A stretch of DNA of 64,000 bases from Neonectria sp. B-13 (lineage: Eukaryota; Ascomycota; Sordariomycetes; Hypocreales; Nectriaceae). Below the pieces are notes generated by a model. The model worked only from the letters and a program-made list of their open reading frames with translations. It did not search any database and had not been told where the DNA came from. Shown one piece after another: positions 45,109-58,075 of this stretch. Numbering within the stretch: the first letter of the stretch is position 1; every line of letters starts with the position of its first letter. The position numbers and the translations under genes were made by a program. The stretch lies in assembly GCA_002682825.1 (NCBI GenBank), contig NOKP01000005.1, positions 744,001-808,000 of the forward strand. Reading direction: 5' to 3'.

Positions 45109-45616
45109 CAGCTGCCCCCGAGTTCAGGTGGAACAATGAATAGGGGATGCTGATGAATATGAATTTCATGTGTATATTTTTCAGGGTGGGATTCTAGCGA
45201 AAACCAAAGTTTTGGTAAAAGCGTGAAGAGATGATTTCAGAATTGATATATCAGCTTCATTAGCACTTCAACGGGGAGCTTCCCAACCACGCCCCTCCTA
45301 CACTAAAGTAGCGCCTTTCCGAATCACCATGTCAATAGATTCCAAGCAAAACGCAGCCACTAAACGATCACTCTTGAAAAAATTATCAATCTGGGCGAAA
45401 TCAAAGTGATTCAACAACAGGGGAATTCTCATGCGAGTTAGGTTCGATTTCATATGGGCTGTCAACGGATCTTGACCCTCACAGTTCATGATCGCGATGG
45501 GACTATCTTAGTCATTACACAAGCTCACATCCAGGTGGGTCTATGCAAAAATTTTATCTCGAGTTACGCACCGCTAACTTAGACAATGCACCTAAAAATG
45601 CAACAGATACCGGGTC
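45109..45616. other. Intergenic, no gene recognised
   Basis: A 63-codon minus-strand frame (45298-45489) was seen but has no recognisable motif. Confidence 0.35.
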
Positions 45617-46516
45617 ATGCTCGACATGGAGAAATCAGAGTGCCTTTACACGATGAAAGAGACATCAAACGGCCATGGGCTCTTTGCCCTGAAAGAGATC
45701 AAGGCGGGCACCTTGATCATCCAGGAAGAACCCATTTTGACGATCTCATGCGCAGAAGCTCGGTCAAGACAAGAGTATTTGTGGGTGGTATCAAAATTTG
45801 GGCAATTACAGAGTGAGACCCAGTGTCAACTCATGAACCTGTACCACAACCCGAAGAAGCTGCAGGAGTTTGCATTTCTCCAAGGCCAGATGTGCCCAGA
45901 CACGAATTTTGATTGTGCACTTGTCCTGGCCAAATTCTACACAAATGCTGCGACCATATCTTCAGGCCAATTGCAAGTGGGCTTATATCCCACCTTTTGT
46001 CGCATGAATCACTCCTGCGCCCCGAATACAAGCTGGATGGCCGATGACGTGACCGGGACGATGGAGGTCTACGCAGTGAGAGATATTGGAGAAGATGAAG
46101 AAATCACCGACTCTTACACGGATGTTGCGCGGTCTCGGAAGAGTAGGAGCAAGGAGCTACGAAATTGGGGCTTTGACTGCGGATGCAGCGTTTGCCAAGG
46201 ACCCGAGGCCGCCGAACACGACATACGGAGGCGTAGGATTGCACAGATCAGAGGGATCCTGGAACTTTACCAAGAAAGTCGCGAAGACGAAAAGCCCATC
46301 TTTGCTGAGACCCCCAAAGGTGACCTGGAAGCCCTGAAGCTGGCTGAGGAGAGTCTCACACTGTTGTCCATTGAGGAGCTTGTTGGGGACCTTGGCATTG
46401 CACATGGATGGTGCGCGAAGTTTGCACGAGCGGCTGGCTTAAAGGATGTTGCGGATGTTCACGAGGAAAAGGAGTTCGAAATCCTTGTTCGAACAACTGG
46501 AGAGTGCATAGAATGA
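45617..46516 (+). CDS. SET-domain protein (probable lysine methyltransferase-like)
   Basis: 299 aa in one exon; start MLDMEKSECL, with Met4 as alternative. The SET fold is complete: N-terminal NGHGLFALKEIKAGTLIIQE (19-38), the knot motifs RMNHSCAPNTSW (Asn131-His132) and EEITDSYTD (161-169), and a post-SET cysteine cluster CGCSVC (188-193, with a Cys close downstream lacking). The catalytic tyrosine is Tyr167. An inserted helical part (about 50-115) resembles the SMYD-like fungal group without a MYND finger. The C-terminal ~100 residues are helical. Substrate, histone or not, cannot be told. It sits between decayed genes but shows no lesion itself. Confidence 0.82.
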   Translation: MLDMEKSECLYTMKETSNGHGLFALKEIKAGTLIIQEEPILTISCAEARSRQEYLWVVSKFGQLQSETQCQLMNLYHNPKKLQEFAFLQGQMCPDTNFDCALVLAKFYTNAATISSGQLQVGLYPTFCRMNHSCAPNTSWMADDVTGTMEVYAVRDIGEDEEITDSYTDVARSRKSRSKELRNWGFDCGCSVCQGPEAAEHDIRRRRIAQIRGILELYQESREDEKPIFAETPKGDLEALKLAEESLTLLSIEELVGDLGIAHGWCAKFARAAGLKDVADVHEEKEFEILVRTTGECIE

Positions 46517-47995
46517 GATCCTTGATACGGATTGAAACGCATGGTAGACCAATACAGCCAAGGGGGTGAATAACTGGGTGCTGAGGAACTTGGCTTTTTA
46601 TGTTTCTTTAGAAGCGCCTTCAAATTCCAGCCTCAAGTGTCGCACGCTCCGAGACATGTGCTCAGAGCCAGGCTGAGCAGATAATTCACGATTGTTGCCG
46701 TCAATGTCGGGCCATATTTAGATGTTTCCTCTTCCAATCCAAGGGGACAAGGGCTTTACGGTGTCGTATGGCTGGAACAAAACTTGGGACTTGCCAGCAC
46801 CTCAAACTACTAAGTAGACTATGAATAAGAATTAATAAACAAGATCATGGGGCGACGTCGTAAGGAATTTATAACACTAACATACTCCACAAGCGAGTGC
46901 AACAAACAAGCAAGTGCAACAAAAATCCCTTAAACTCTGATCTTTCATCTAATTATCTATTTCTTAACCACCAGCCATAGAATTGCCCTCACAACCGTAC
47001 CATCGCTCAAGTGCCCTTTAGCCAGCTTCCAAAGCTCAGGGACCATGGACCTTGATGGGGTGTCACATTGCATTGGCTATCACAAGGTTCCCCCACATGA
47101 CAAGCTTCCTAGGCCCGATGGTCTTATAAAGGTTGACCAATTTGACCTCTTTCAATAACCTAGCTATAAACCTTAATGCCCTTAACAACCTAGTCATCCT
47201 AGATAACACATTTCCCTTCCTTTCTCATCACTCTAGATAATACAATTCCTATCCCTTCCTATGGATCAAATTATATATTTAAAGACCTTCCTTTCCCACT
47301 AGGATAGATAGAAATCAAGAGCTTTTATCCCCATCGATCCCGACCATTAGATGTGATATGGGGTGCTCTATGTTATCTCCTCTCCGGGGAAAGAGAAAAC
47401 TCCGTCGATCTGTTGCTGTTTTTAGTTTTAATGTGAACCCTTGTCGAATATCTCATTGACGGCTTGTTTGACCGTCTGCAGCCACAACAGCCCCCTCGTC
47501 GGGGTTGAGTCTTAAAAGCAGGGCGGATGTAAGCACACGCCAGGGAGGGGCCCAACTGCAGGCAGCTGAACAAGTCGTGGCGGGGACACATGGGTATCAG
47601 ATCTTCGATGGCGCTGGGTTAACAACAAATGTAGAGTTAGGCAACCCTAAAGCCAAGAAAGCATTTATTCAGCCGGTGTGAGACGGTGCAAGACGCAGCT
47701 GCCTTAAAGATGCATGAGAAATCGTGGGGCAGTTGGGCACACACTGTCAGCATCAAATCGTAGACGGGTCCGCTCCGCGCAGATCGGTTAGAGCTAACTA
47801 GATGATCTGCGCTTTCCATTCCCCCTTAGAGGGTTGCTACTGCGTTGCAGGTGTTGGTTGTAACCCAGCTTCCCGTCAACCCTCAGCCTGACGGCTCTTG
47901 GTGTTGGGGATCATTGTTGTGGATCACTCTGTGATATGGAGGAATGAGGCCCCACGGCAGGTGGGGTTCAGACCACAACAGCGTGTCCGCGGTTA
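46517..47995. other. No gene recognised; possible transposon-derived sequence
   Basis: Ordinary composition. A direct repeat of the type aagcgagtgcaacaaac / aagcaagtgcaacaaaa lies at about 46892-46925, and 47870-47990 is GC-rich with ccccac..gtgggg inverted elements. These may be ends of mobile elements but no transposase frame was found. Confidence 0.3.
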
Positions 47996-48310
47996 CTAAT
48001 TATACTAGTATTATATTAAAATCCCTATAGAGTAAAATGAGTTATTAGTATTAAGGTTTTGAAGAATAAGAAAAGTTTTTAAGTTGATAGATTTATTATA
48101 AAGATTATTAGAATTAAGGTTTATATATAAATAAATTAATACCTAGGTTAGTATTAAAATTCTTAGTAAGTTTAGTTTTACTAGAGTTAAGGCCTAGAAT
48201 TAAGCTATTAATAATAGGGGTTATTAATAATAAAGGCTATTAATAATAGAGTTATTAGTAATAGGGCTATTAGTAATAGAGCTATAAAAATAGGGCTGCT
48301 AATCTTTATA
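47996..48310. repeat. AT-rich RIP-like block
   Basis: TA-rich sequence with internal short repeats of the type tattaataatag (about 48205-48275) and no coding frame. Confidence 0.55.
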
Positions 48311-48475
48311 ATTATAGATATAGCGTGCCCTTAAAGGAGTAGCCATAAGAGATAAAGCATCCCTTAGCCACTACGGCCGATGATGTCTAACATTCCCCGA
48401 GTCCCTAATCGTGTTCGTCTCTAAGCTTGACGGCTGCTTAATTCACGACATTTTCGTGCTAGTACGAGGAGTAAC

Positions 48476-48815
48476 ACTTTTCGAGGATCTTCCACCGCTC
48501 CTTGCCGCCAGCCTGATTTCGCCCGCTTGGCTGCAGTTCAGCTGCTGCAAGTAAGAAAGCCACCTGTCGCAACTAGCCCATTTGACCAATGATATTGGGA
48601 GGTAGGGTGCTTGATCTGTGCGTCGATAAAGGCAGGTTCTTGTCAACTTTTCGAGGATCTTCCACCGCTCCTTGCCGCCAGCCTGATTTCGCCTGCTTGG
48701 CTGCAGTTCAGCTGCTGCAAGTAAGAAAGCCACCTATTGCAACTAGCCCATTTGACCAATGATATTGGGAGGTAGGGTGCTCGATCTGCGCCTCGACAAA
48801 GGCGGGTTCTCGTCA
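48476..48815. repeat. Tandem duplication, two 170-bp copies
   Basis: Copy 1 (48476-48645) and copy 2 (48646-48815) both start acttttcgaggatcttccac and run through ctgcagttcagctgctgcaa. The differences are nearly all C/T or G/A transitions, for example cctgtcgcaac versus cctattgcaac and cttgatctgtgcgtcgat versus ctcgatctgcgcctcgac. Confidence 0.9.
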
Positions 48816-49090
48816 CTGTCGTACTCCTCCGACTGTCGAATTGCCGGGCTTGTCAGGTTCCACGGCCTCTGTGAGCAGCCATGGCAATGCTGGCATTGAG
48901 GCCTGCGCCGCTCAGAGGCCGCCACTTGGAAGGATTCCAGCGTTCAGCGTCGCTGCTGATCGGGCTTCCAGCCGCGCAAGTGGTTTGATTAATACCCGCG
49001 CGATCCAGCCCCTCGTCCGTGGTCTGTCCTCCACCCGTAACTAACATCTCGTCCCCCTCCGGCTGCTTCACCAAGCAAGACGCTGCAATC

Positions 49091-52000
49091 ATGGCGTCCG
49101 CAATCATTCTCGCAATTCTTCTTTTCCTACCCTACTCCGTCATGGCACAGTTTGGGTCCTCCAATGAGACGGATTTCTGGCAGGACCTCACCAACAATTT
49201 GGCGACAGACCTCGCGCCTATTATCGCTCTCTTTGGCGAACAGACCACAAAACAATTTCTGAGCCAGTCAACCACCATTCTGGACACGATTATTTTCGCA
49301 GTTGGGCCACTTGGAATTATCACTGCCGTCGTATCTTGCATCCGAGTCGCTGGTAACCAATTCCTCAAATCCTTTATTGGACGAGCCCGCGAGCCTCACG
49401 GAATGGCAGAGATTGAGCTCTGCTCCTCCACCAGTGTGAATGTCTCTGAGATTTGGTCGAATGGTGGTATTTGTCGAGTGTTCGGTCGCCCGAGGATTCT
49501 CGAATTCGTGTATCGCAAGACCAAGGACCCGAGCGAGTTTTACCCTAGTGTCGACTCTTCCGGCGCTGAGATTCCAGCCAAATGTGGTATCGAATCAACC
49601 AGGGAATTCTTTCAGGATCTGGGGTCCACGGATTCGACACCGCCCGAATCCACCCCTCGACCTGACCCAGCTGTCCAAAACGGAGGTAGCGAGTCCGACG
49701 CAGCAACGCTGCAGACAACGGAGTCGGAAAGGCCGAGCCCCGTGCAGCATTGGAAAGCAGTCTCTTCCCATGGCATTCTCCTCTTTCCGTTTTTGGGCTT
49801 CTTCGCACGTCGGCATCGAAAAACGAGCAAAGCCAAGACAAATAACCCAACCAAAGCCAGGGAAGTAGTGCAAGCGCAAAATACAACTGACCTTGAGAAA
49901 GGTCATGACCCGAACCCCGGCACAAGCTCGAGAGGAGACCAACAGCAGTCCCAAGGCCAGACTCGGACTCCAGGGCAGACGACTCCTGGTGGGGCTCAAA
50001 ATCAGTCTCAAAGCCAGGCACAACCCCGAGATCAGAACCCACCCAAGCCTCAGACCCAAGGCCAGACCAATGGTCAGAGTCGACCCCAAGGCCAGACACA
50101 GCCTCAGGATCAATACCAGACTCAAATACAAGTCGACAATGAAGCTCAGAACCAGACGACTCAAAGCCGGACTCAAGGGGACGGTCAAGGCGAAAGCGGA
50201 AATCGTGACAGAGCAGGGGAGTTCGCTCCCTTCCCAAACCTGGCTTTGAACATTGGAGTGCAGAAGATATCAAAAGAAATGTTGTTCTTATGGATTGCAG
50301 CCATACTTGGAGTGGCCATTCAAGCCAGCTTTTTTGGCTATGCAACGTGGGCTGTAAAGTACAACAAGAAGTTCTATGACGACGGCAACATCACCAGCGA
50401 TCCCACGTTCTTCATTCTCACGGTTGCCGGAACGATGCTCCTTGTCATCGGAATGGGACTTTCTGCCAATGTCATCGACTGTACCTCCGACGAGTGGAGG
50501 TTCGTGTCTTCGGATGCAACCGGGACTCAGATTTTCTGGCTACAGCCTGCCGGGCAGCGTATTGGCGACCAGGAATGCGATGGGTTCGCTCATAGTGAGA
50601 TGAAGACGGAATACATCACATCCTGGATGAAAGATGCGACCAACGCAGCCCCGCAGTGGCGAGTCTGGCTCGCGGCTGTGTTCTCCATCTTGGGCTGGGC
50701 AGCTCAGTTTGTTGGGCTTCGCGGCGTGCACGGCAGTGTTTCTCTCTATCAGCTCGCTGTAACGATCTTCATGTCAATTATACGAGCGATACTCCGAAGT
50801 CACCGCAATTATCCGAAAAACTACCTCCAGGGTAAAAATAAAGATATCGAGGGACATGAGCTGGACTGGCAAGCCCTTCAGTTTGCAAATGAGATTGACC
50901 CGTCCTTTAAAGGAGAGGAAGGTAAGAGGTTTGATTATCACAGATAAATACAGCCCGAGTTCTCATTGACGATTGCTAACGTGTACAAGTCTTCTGGTTC
51001 ATAGACAACGATATTGTTGCACATGACGGGAGCCGGCTGAAACTTAGTGACGATCGTCAGACCGAGATTACACCCAATATCAACGCGTTTCTAACAACCA
51101 AGGACAACTCGCAGCAGATAGCGAGAATAATCCCCCAGTGGGTTGAGACGAAGAACTCTGCGTATTGGTCAGAAGGTAACGAGAAAATGCTCGAGGACGT
51201 CAAAAATGCCATCTCGCAGAAGGGCGAAAGCAAGGGGGGTTGTCTTCAACTAGCATCCGGACTGATGCGCATAAGATCTCGGTTAGCGCTCCTGACGGAC
51301 CAACCACCTTACCAAGAATGGGAAGGTGAGACCAGGAAAGTTGCCAGACAGCTGAAGTCGGCTTTGCAGAAAGCTGCGCAGCTTATTTTCTCACCCAAAC
51401 TCTGCAATCGAGAGTACGAGTCTCTTATCTGGTCGACACCTTGCCGAGTGACGAATGGGATGGATGATGCAGCCTCTGCAAGCAACGCAAGGATTTGTTT
51501 TCAGCTGATTCGGACAAGCGATTCCTGGGACATTGATGAACATCACCTTGAGGCCGTCCTAGGACTCTGGTCGTGGTCCTTTCGCAGACACCTTTCCAAG
51601 ACCAAGGAAAAGCCAGAAACGAGCCGCAAGCTTTTAGCCACGCCCCGATGGATGAGCGCACATTTGAAAGATATTTTCCAACACCGTTGGGCGTTACGTG
51701 CTCAGGAGCTCCAAGGCATGAGTCTGCCAAACGGCGAATTCAGCAACCTCTCCGTGCCAACGATAATGTCACTGCGTTCTGCTGAGACTGAAAATGACGT
51801 CGCGGGGTCGCCAGCCATCCTAGCTATTGACGCATCAAGTCCAATTCTGGGTCTAATGGCATAAGATATCTTTACGATTTTCCTCGAGAGAGTGAGCCTC
51901 TTTGTGAAATTCAGAGTTGAAGAAGTTCTGTATCCGGAGGGAGCCGCGGGAACCCGTCGACATCCTTCGCTCTTTGATGATCTAGCGGGGTTGCTTGTCA

Positions 52001-52131
52001 CAGAGCACTTGGCCACGACTGATGAAGCCATTATAACAACCGTTTCTGGTTTTTTACTGAAATGCCAACCTAATGGTTTGGCGGCAGAAAGGGACAAGAA
52101 ACAATACTTCAAATGGATAATAGTCCCTTAG
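49091..52131 (+). pseudogene. Large multi-span membrane protein, premature stop and lost 3' end
   Basis: Exon 1 (49091-50921) and exon 2 (from 50990, intron GTAAGA..GCTAAC..AAG) read 901 aa to TAA at 51862-51864, then the same frame stays open for 88 more codons (VSLFVKFRVEEVLYPEGAAG ... KQYFKWIIVP) to 52131, where an AT-rich block begins. So the TAA (CAA in one step) looks like a premature stop and the true 3' end seems lost. Start MASAIILAILLFLPYSVMAQ is a signal or anchor sequence; further hydrophobic spans lie near 65-85, 395-420, 440-460 and 525-545. A Gln-rich, charged linker (about 280-385, repeated GQ/QSQ/PQ) sits between. The family appears fungal-specific and of unknown function; FGRPRILEFVY near residue 125-135 is its most striking segment. 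Confidence 0.65.
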
Positions 52132-53149
52132 TAAGGTACTTAGAAATGCATTATATAAGCATCTTAGTTAGTTAGCCTAAGGCTATACTAAATAGTATAT
52201 ATATAGTTTAGCAATCTAGTGTTTAATACCTTCTAATAGAGAAGTATTTTATAAGATTAATTATTAAATTAAAAGTAAAAAAGAATATTAGTAAAGTATT
52301 AAAAAAGCTTATAATTAGCTTAATAATTAATATTATAAAAGATAAAGGTTTAACTTAAAATTAAATAAAGATTTAGATATAATTATAGAATTCTTTCTTA
52401 GTAAATAAAAGTAAAAACTTAAGCTTTAAGCTTAATAAACTTATTTTTTTAATGTTTCTATTATAAAAAGCTCTTAAGCTTTTATCTTTTAAAATAATAA
52501 TAAAAAGAAAAACTATTTTCTTTTTTTTCTTTTTAATCTTTTATATAATTATTCTCTTTTATATTTAATTATATTCTTACTAGTAATTAACTAGTCTATT
52601 TAGCTCTTAACTCTTATTATATATTTTCTTTTACTATTAAAACTACTATTTAAACTATTATTTTTACTTATATATAATTATATTAAATAGTTATTTATAG
52701 TAATTTTAGCCTTAGTTAATATTATCTAATAGATTAAGATAATACAATAGATAATATACAGTAGTTAATACAATAGGATACTATACCTAGTACTATTAAT
52801 CCTAATAACTTAAATACAATAAGCTTTTCTAGTAATATAGTTTATATTAATATTATACCTTAAGCCTATTTTTATAACCTATCTAAATCCCTCTCTCTAA
52901 CCTTAATATCTAATTTATAAAAAGCTTATTCTAAACTATAATACATATAAATAACCTAGTTATCTTTCATTAAGCTAATAAGTCCAACTAGCCTTCTTCC
53001 CTCCTTCTTAATACACTATAATACAGTATAATATAACTATAATGCATTCTGCTTTTCCTATTACCTATTACATCTTATAACCTAATAGTAAGAAATAGAG
53101 CCAAAAGGTATATAAAATAGGATACTATTACTCTCTAGATAGAAAGATC

Positions 53150-53540
53150 AAGCCTACTAAGTATAAGCAGTAGCTTTACTAGGCTAGAATCTATAGCCTT
53201 AGTAGCTTTAAGTCTAATTGTATAATAGTTAGTATTATTCAAATGGTATATCTAGCTATATTCAGCTGCTACTTGCTCCTTGATGATAGAGCTATTAAGG
53301 TCAATGATATTAGCTTTATTATAGAGGAGAAGATACTGCTTAAAGCCTTTATTAAGAAATTAAAGGCTAAGTTAGATAATAAAGATAATAAAGTCATTAT
53401 TAATGAATTATCTAGAGAGGAATATACTCTATGGTTCTAGGAGCTATTAGAGTATATAGAGCTAGTGCAAATAGCTAGTTAGTCTAGTATTATAAAATCA
53501 GAGGGAAAGATTATATAGGGTTAAGGAAAAACTTAGACTG
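53150..53540 (+). mobile_element. Least degraded copy of a transposon-encoded frame
   Basis: An open frame of 65 codons (53243-53440; MVYLAIFSCYLLLDDRAIK ... IIEEKILLKAFIKKLKAKL) continues past a single TAG as ELLEYIELVQIAS. Degraded copies of the same frame lie near 58735-59060 and 59790-60110 with stops in place. Conservation of the frame among copies points to a mobile-element protein; the family was not recognised. Confidence 0.5.
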
Positions 53541-54594
53541 AATAGAAAAGATAGATAGGTTTAGGTTAGATATAAAGGTTAATAAAGAACTTTAAAACTA
53601 ACTAAGCTTAAGATAAAGAAATCAATGCATAATATAATAATTATTATACATTAGGTTCCCTTATAGAGAGATATTAAATAGTTATATATTTCCTTTACTT
53701 AAGCTTAATAAGAGAATAAATCTTTAGATTTTAAACCTAATTATTAACTTTTACTTCTTTCTACTTCTTAGAACTCTTTCTATTAAATCTCTCTATACTT
53801 TATAGCTAATATTAAAAATAATTAGATTCTTTTAGTTTTTAATATATTACTCTTTTAGCTATAGATTAATTAGAATAATCTTATCTATTAACTTTATAAT
53901 CTATAAGATCTCCTTGAGTCATTATTGCCTTAGGCTTAGGTATTAAGCCTATTATACTATTGTTTTTTCTGTTTTCTTTTATACTATTTAATCTTTAGCC
54001 TCTTCTCTAGGTGTGTGCTACTAAGGACTATTATATCTAAATAATCTATAAGATATAAATAGGATTGTATAATTTCTTAAAGAACTTCTTTTCTATAGTA
54101 GTAATATTATTATTTTTTTCTAGCTTTAAAGCTAGCCTCTCTAAAAAGAGCTATTCTATTATAATCTATTAAGCTATTATTATATTAAGCTATATTTCCT
54201 CTTATAATAAGATATTATAGTTAAAAACTATTAATTAAACTAATTCCTTAGGTCTAAAGTAGTTAATTATAAGCTATTTTATATACTTTAAGCTAGACTT
54301 TTAAGCTATAATTTATAATATAGAAATAAAGCTTAAATATTCTTTTAATTTACTATATAAATTATATAAAAGCCTATATATATAGTTTAGTAAAGGCTTA
54401 TTAAGCTATAGTATAATTTAGATAAAAGTAATTATTTTATATAATTAGTAGTATAATTATTATATTATATAAAAGGTTAAATAGAATATAAAAAGGTAAT
54501 TTAAAAAGTATAAAGCTGTATAAACTAAGCTTTTATTCTAAGGGATTTTAGCCTTTTCTAAGGTTTAGCTTTTCTAAGATCTAGCTTTTCTAAG

Positions 54595-54694
54595 NNNNNN
54601 NNNNNNNNNNNNNNNNNNNNNNNNNNNNNNNNNNNNNNNNNNNNNNNNNNNNNNNNNNNNNNNNNNNNNNNNNNNNNNNNNNNNNNNNNNNNNN
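54595..54694. other. Assembly gap of 100 N
   Basis: Exactly 100 undetermined bases, a conventional placeholder length, inside the 16-bp repeat array; real size unknown. Confidence 0.99.
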
Positions 54695-54934
54695 TAGCTT
54701 TTCTAGCTAATTAAAGTAATAAAACTTATACTTTAACTTTATTTAGATATAATAATCCTTAATAGTATATACTTAGAGAAAAAGCTAAAAGTTAAATAGT
54801 ATAAAAGAAAATAGAAAAAACAATAGTATAATAAGCTTAATACTTAAGCTTAAAGTAATAATAACTTAAGGAAATAAAAGTTTCTACTATAAAGTTAAAG
54901 TATAAGTTTTATTACTTTAATTAGCTAGAAAAGC

Positions 54935-55015
54935 TAGATCTTAGAAAAGTTAGATCTTAGAAAAGCTAGATCTTAGAAAAGCTAGATCTTAGAAAAGCTA
55001 GATCTTAGAAAAGGC
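54935..55015. repeat. 16-bp tandem array (inverted orientation)
   Basis: About five copies of ttagaaaagctagatc. The opposite-strand version ends at the gap edge (about 54560-54594). Confidence 0.85.
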
Positions 55016-58000
55016 TAAAACCCCTTAGGATAAAAGCTTAGCTTATAAGGCTTTATACTTTCTAGGCTTTTTATATTCTATTTAACCTTTTAAATAATAT
55101 AATAATTATACTACTAATTGCATAAGATAACTACTTCTATCCAAATTATACTATAGCCTAGTAAGCCCTTATTAAGCTATATATATAGGCTCTTATATAA
55201 TTTATATATTAAATTAAAAGAATATTTAAGTCTTATTTCTATACTATAAATTATAACTTAAAAGTCTAACCTAAAGTATATAAAATAACCTATAATTAAT
55301 TACTTTAGACTTAAGAAATTAATCTAATTAATAGTCTTTAGCTATAATATTCTACTATAAGATAGAATCTAACTTAATATAATAATAGCTTAGTAGATTA
55401 TAATAGAATAGCTCTTTCTAGAAAGGCTAGCTTTAAAGTTAAAAAGGAATAGTAATATTACTACTATAGAGAAAGAGTTCCTTAAGAAGCTATATAACCC
55501 TATCTCTACTCTATAGATTATATAGTTAATAAATAATATTATTCTAACCAACCTATAGCTAAAGGAGTAATATATTAGAAACTAAGAGAATCCTATAATT
55601 ATCTCTAATATTAGCTATAAAGTATAGAGGGATTTAGTAGAGGGAGTTCTAGGAAGCCTAATGATTATTCCTTACATTAGTAGACTAATAATAGCTATTA
55701 TAGAAGGGGCAAAAGTTAATAATTAGGTTTAAAATCTAAAGATCTATCCCCCTATTAAGCTTAAGCAAAGGAAATATATAACTATTTAGTATAATTATAG
55801 ATAGGCAGAAATAGTAGTCTAAATAGTAGTTTTAATAGTAATACTTTAACTTTATAATAGAAACTTTTATCTCTTTAAGTTATTATTACTTTAGGCTTAA
55901 GTATTAAGCCTATTATACTATTATTTTTTTTATTCCTTTTTATACTATTTAATCTTTAGCTCCTTCTTTAAGTATATACTATTAAGAACTATTATATTTA
56001 AATAATAGAATAATATAGCTAAAGATTATTAATTAGATTAACTTTTTAAATTTAAAATAATTAATTATAAACTATTTTATATACTTTAAATTAGACTTTT
56101 AAGTTATAATTTATAATATAGAAATAAAGCTTAAATATTCTTTTAATTTATTATATAAATTATATAAAGGTTTATTACTATTAAAACTACTATTTAAACT
56201 ACTATTTCTATCTATCTATAATTATATTAAATAGTTATATATTTCCTTTACTTAAGCTTAATAGAGGGATAGATCTTTACATTTTAAACCTAATTATTAA
56301 CTTTTATCCCTTTTAGCTTTTAACTCCCTCTATTAAATCCTTCTATACTTTATAGCTAATATTAGAGATAACTATAATAGGATTCCTTTAGTTTCTAATA
56401 TATTACTCCTTTAGCTATAAGTTAATTAGAATAATATTATCTATTAACTATATAATCTATAGAGTATAGATAGGATTATATAGCTTTTTAAGGAACTCTT
56501 TCTTTATAATAGTAATATTACTATTCCTTTCTAGCTTTAAAGCTAGTCTCTTTAGAAAGAGCTATTCTATTATAATCTATTAAGCTATTACTATATTAAG
56601 CTAGATTTTATCTTATAGTAGAATATTATAACTAAAGACTACTAATTAGACTAATTTCTTAAGTTTAAAGTAATTAATTATAGGCTATTTTATATACTTT
56701 AGACTAAACTTTTAAGCTATAGTTTATAGTATAAAAATAAGGCTTAAATGTTCTTTTAATTCAATATATAGATTATATAAAAGCTTATATATATAGTTTA
56801 GTAAGGGCTTATTAGACTATAGTATAATTTGAATAATAGTTATCTTATATAATTAATAGTATAGTTATTATATTATTTAAAAGGTTAGATAGAATATAAA
56901 AAGGTAACTTAGAAAGTATAAAGCTTTATAGGCTAAACTTTTATCCTAAGGGGTTTTAGCCTTTTCTAAGATTTAGCTTTTCTAAGATTTAGCTTTTCTA
57001 ACTAATTAAAGTAGTAAAACTTATATCTTAACTTTATAATAGAAACTTTTATTTCCTTAAGTTATTATTACCTTAGGCTTAAATATTAAGCCTATTATAT
57101 TATTATTTTTTCTATTTTCTTTTATACTATTTAACTTTTAATCTTTTCTTTAAGTATATACTACTAAGAATTATTATATCTAAATATAAAAGTTTATTTA
57201 TAGTAATTTTAGCCTTAATTAATATTATCTAATAGATTAAGATAATATAATAGATAATATATAATAGTTAATATAGTAAGATATTATACTACTATTAAAA
57301 CTACTATTTAGACTATTATTTCTACCTATTTACAATTGCATTAAATTATATATTTCCTTTGCTTAAGCTTAATAAAAGGATAGATCTTTAGATTTTAAAC
57401 CTAATTATTAACTTTTGCCCTCTCTAGCTTCTTAGAACTCCCTCTACTAAATCCCTTTATACAGCTTTATAACCAATCAGTAGGATTCTCTTACTTTCTA
57501 ATGCATTATTCTTTTGGTTATAGATTAGTTAGTATAGTATTGCTTATTAGCTATATAACTCATAAGATATAGTTATTATACTTTAGACTATTAATAAACC
57601 TCTTCTCTATATTAATAGTATTATTATTCCTTTTTAGCTTTAAAGCTAATCCCTCTAGAAAGACCTATTCTATTATAATCTATTAGACTATTACTTTATT
57701 AGGCTAGATTCTATTTTATAGTAGGATATAATAATTAAAGACTATTAACTAAACTAATTCTTTAGCCTTAGAGTATTAATTGATTTTAATCTTTTTTATA
57801 TCTTATAGATTAGACTTTTAAACTATAATTTATAGCTTAGAAATAAGGCTTAGATCTACTTAAAATAGGCTATATAGATTATATAAGAGCCTATAAGTAT
57901 AGTTTAACAAGGGCTTACTAAGCTATAGTATAATTCAGAAGGTAGTTATTATATATAATTAGTTATATAATTATTATATTAGGTAGAAGGTTAGATAGAA

Positions 58001-58075
58001 TGTAAAAAGGTAACCTAGAAAGTGTAAAAGTTACCTTATAGGCTAAGCTTTTATCCTAAGGGGTTTTAGCCTTTT

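Larger units (their letters stand above)
53665..55800. repeat. Large inverted repeat of transposon copies around the gap
   Basis: The segment about 53665-54594 reappears in reverse complement at about 54935-55800, with imperfect identity. The arms meet around an assembly gap and a 16-bp repeat array. Either two copies inserted head to head or the joint is an assembly artefact. Confidence 0.6.

Noticed and set aside
45298..45489. 63-codon minus-strand ORF between P450 and SET genes
   Set aside because: No recognisable domain, no splice partners, length expected by chance.
46892..46925. Terminal inverted repeat of a pogo-like element
   Set aside because: Only a local direct repeat is visible; no matching inverted copy or transposase frame was found.
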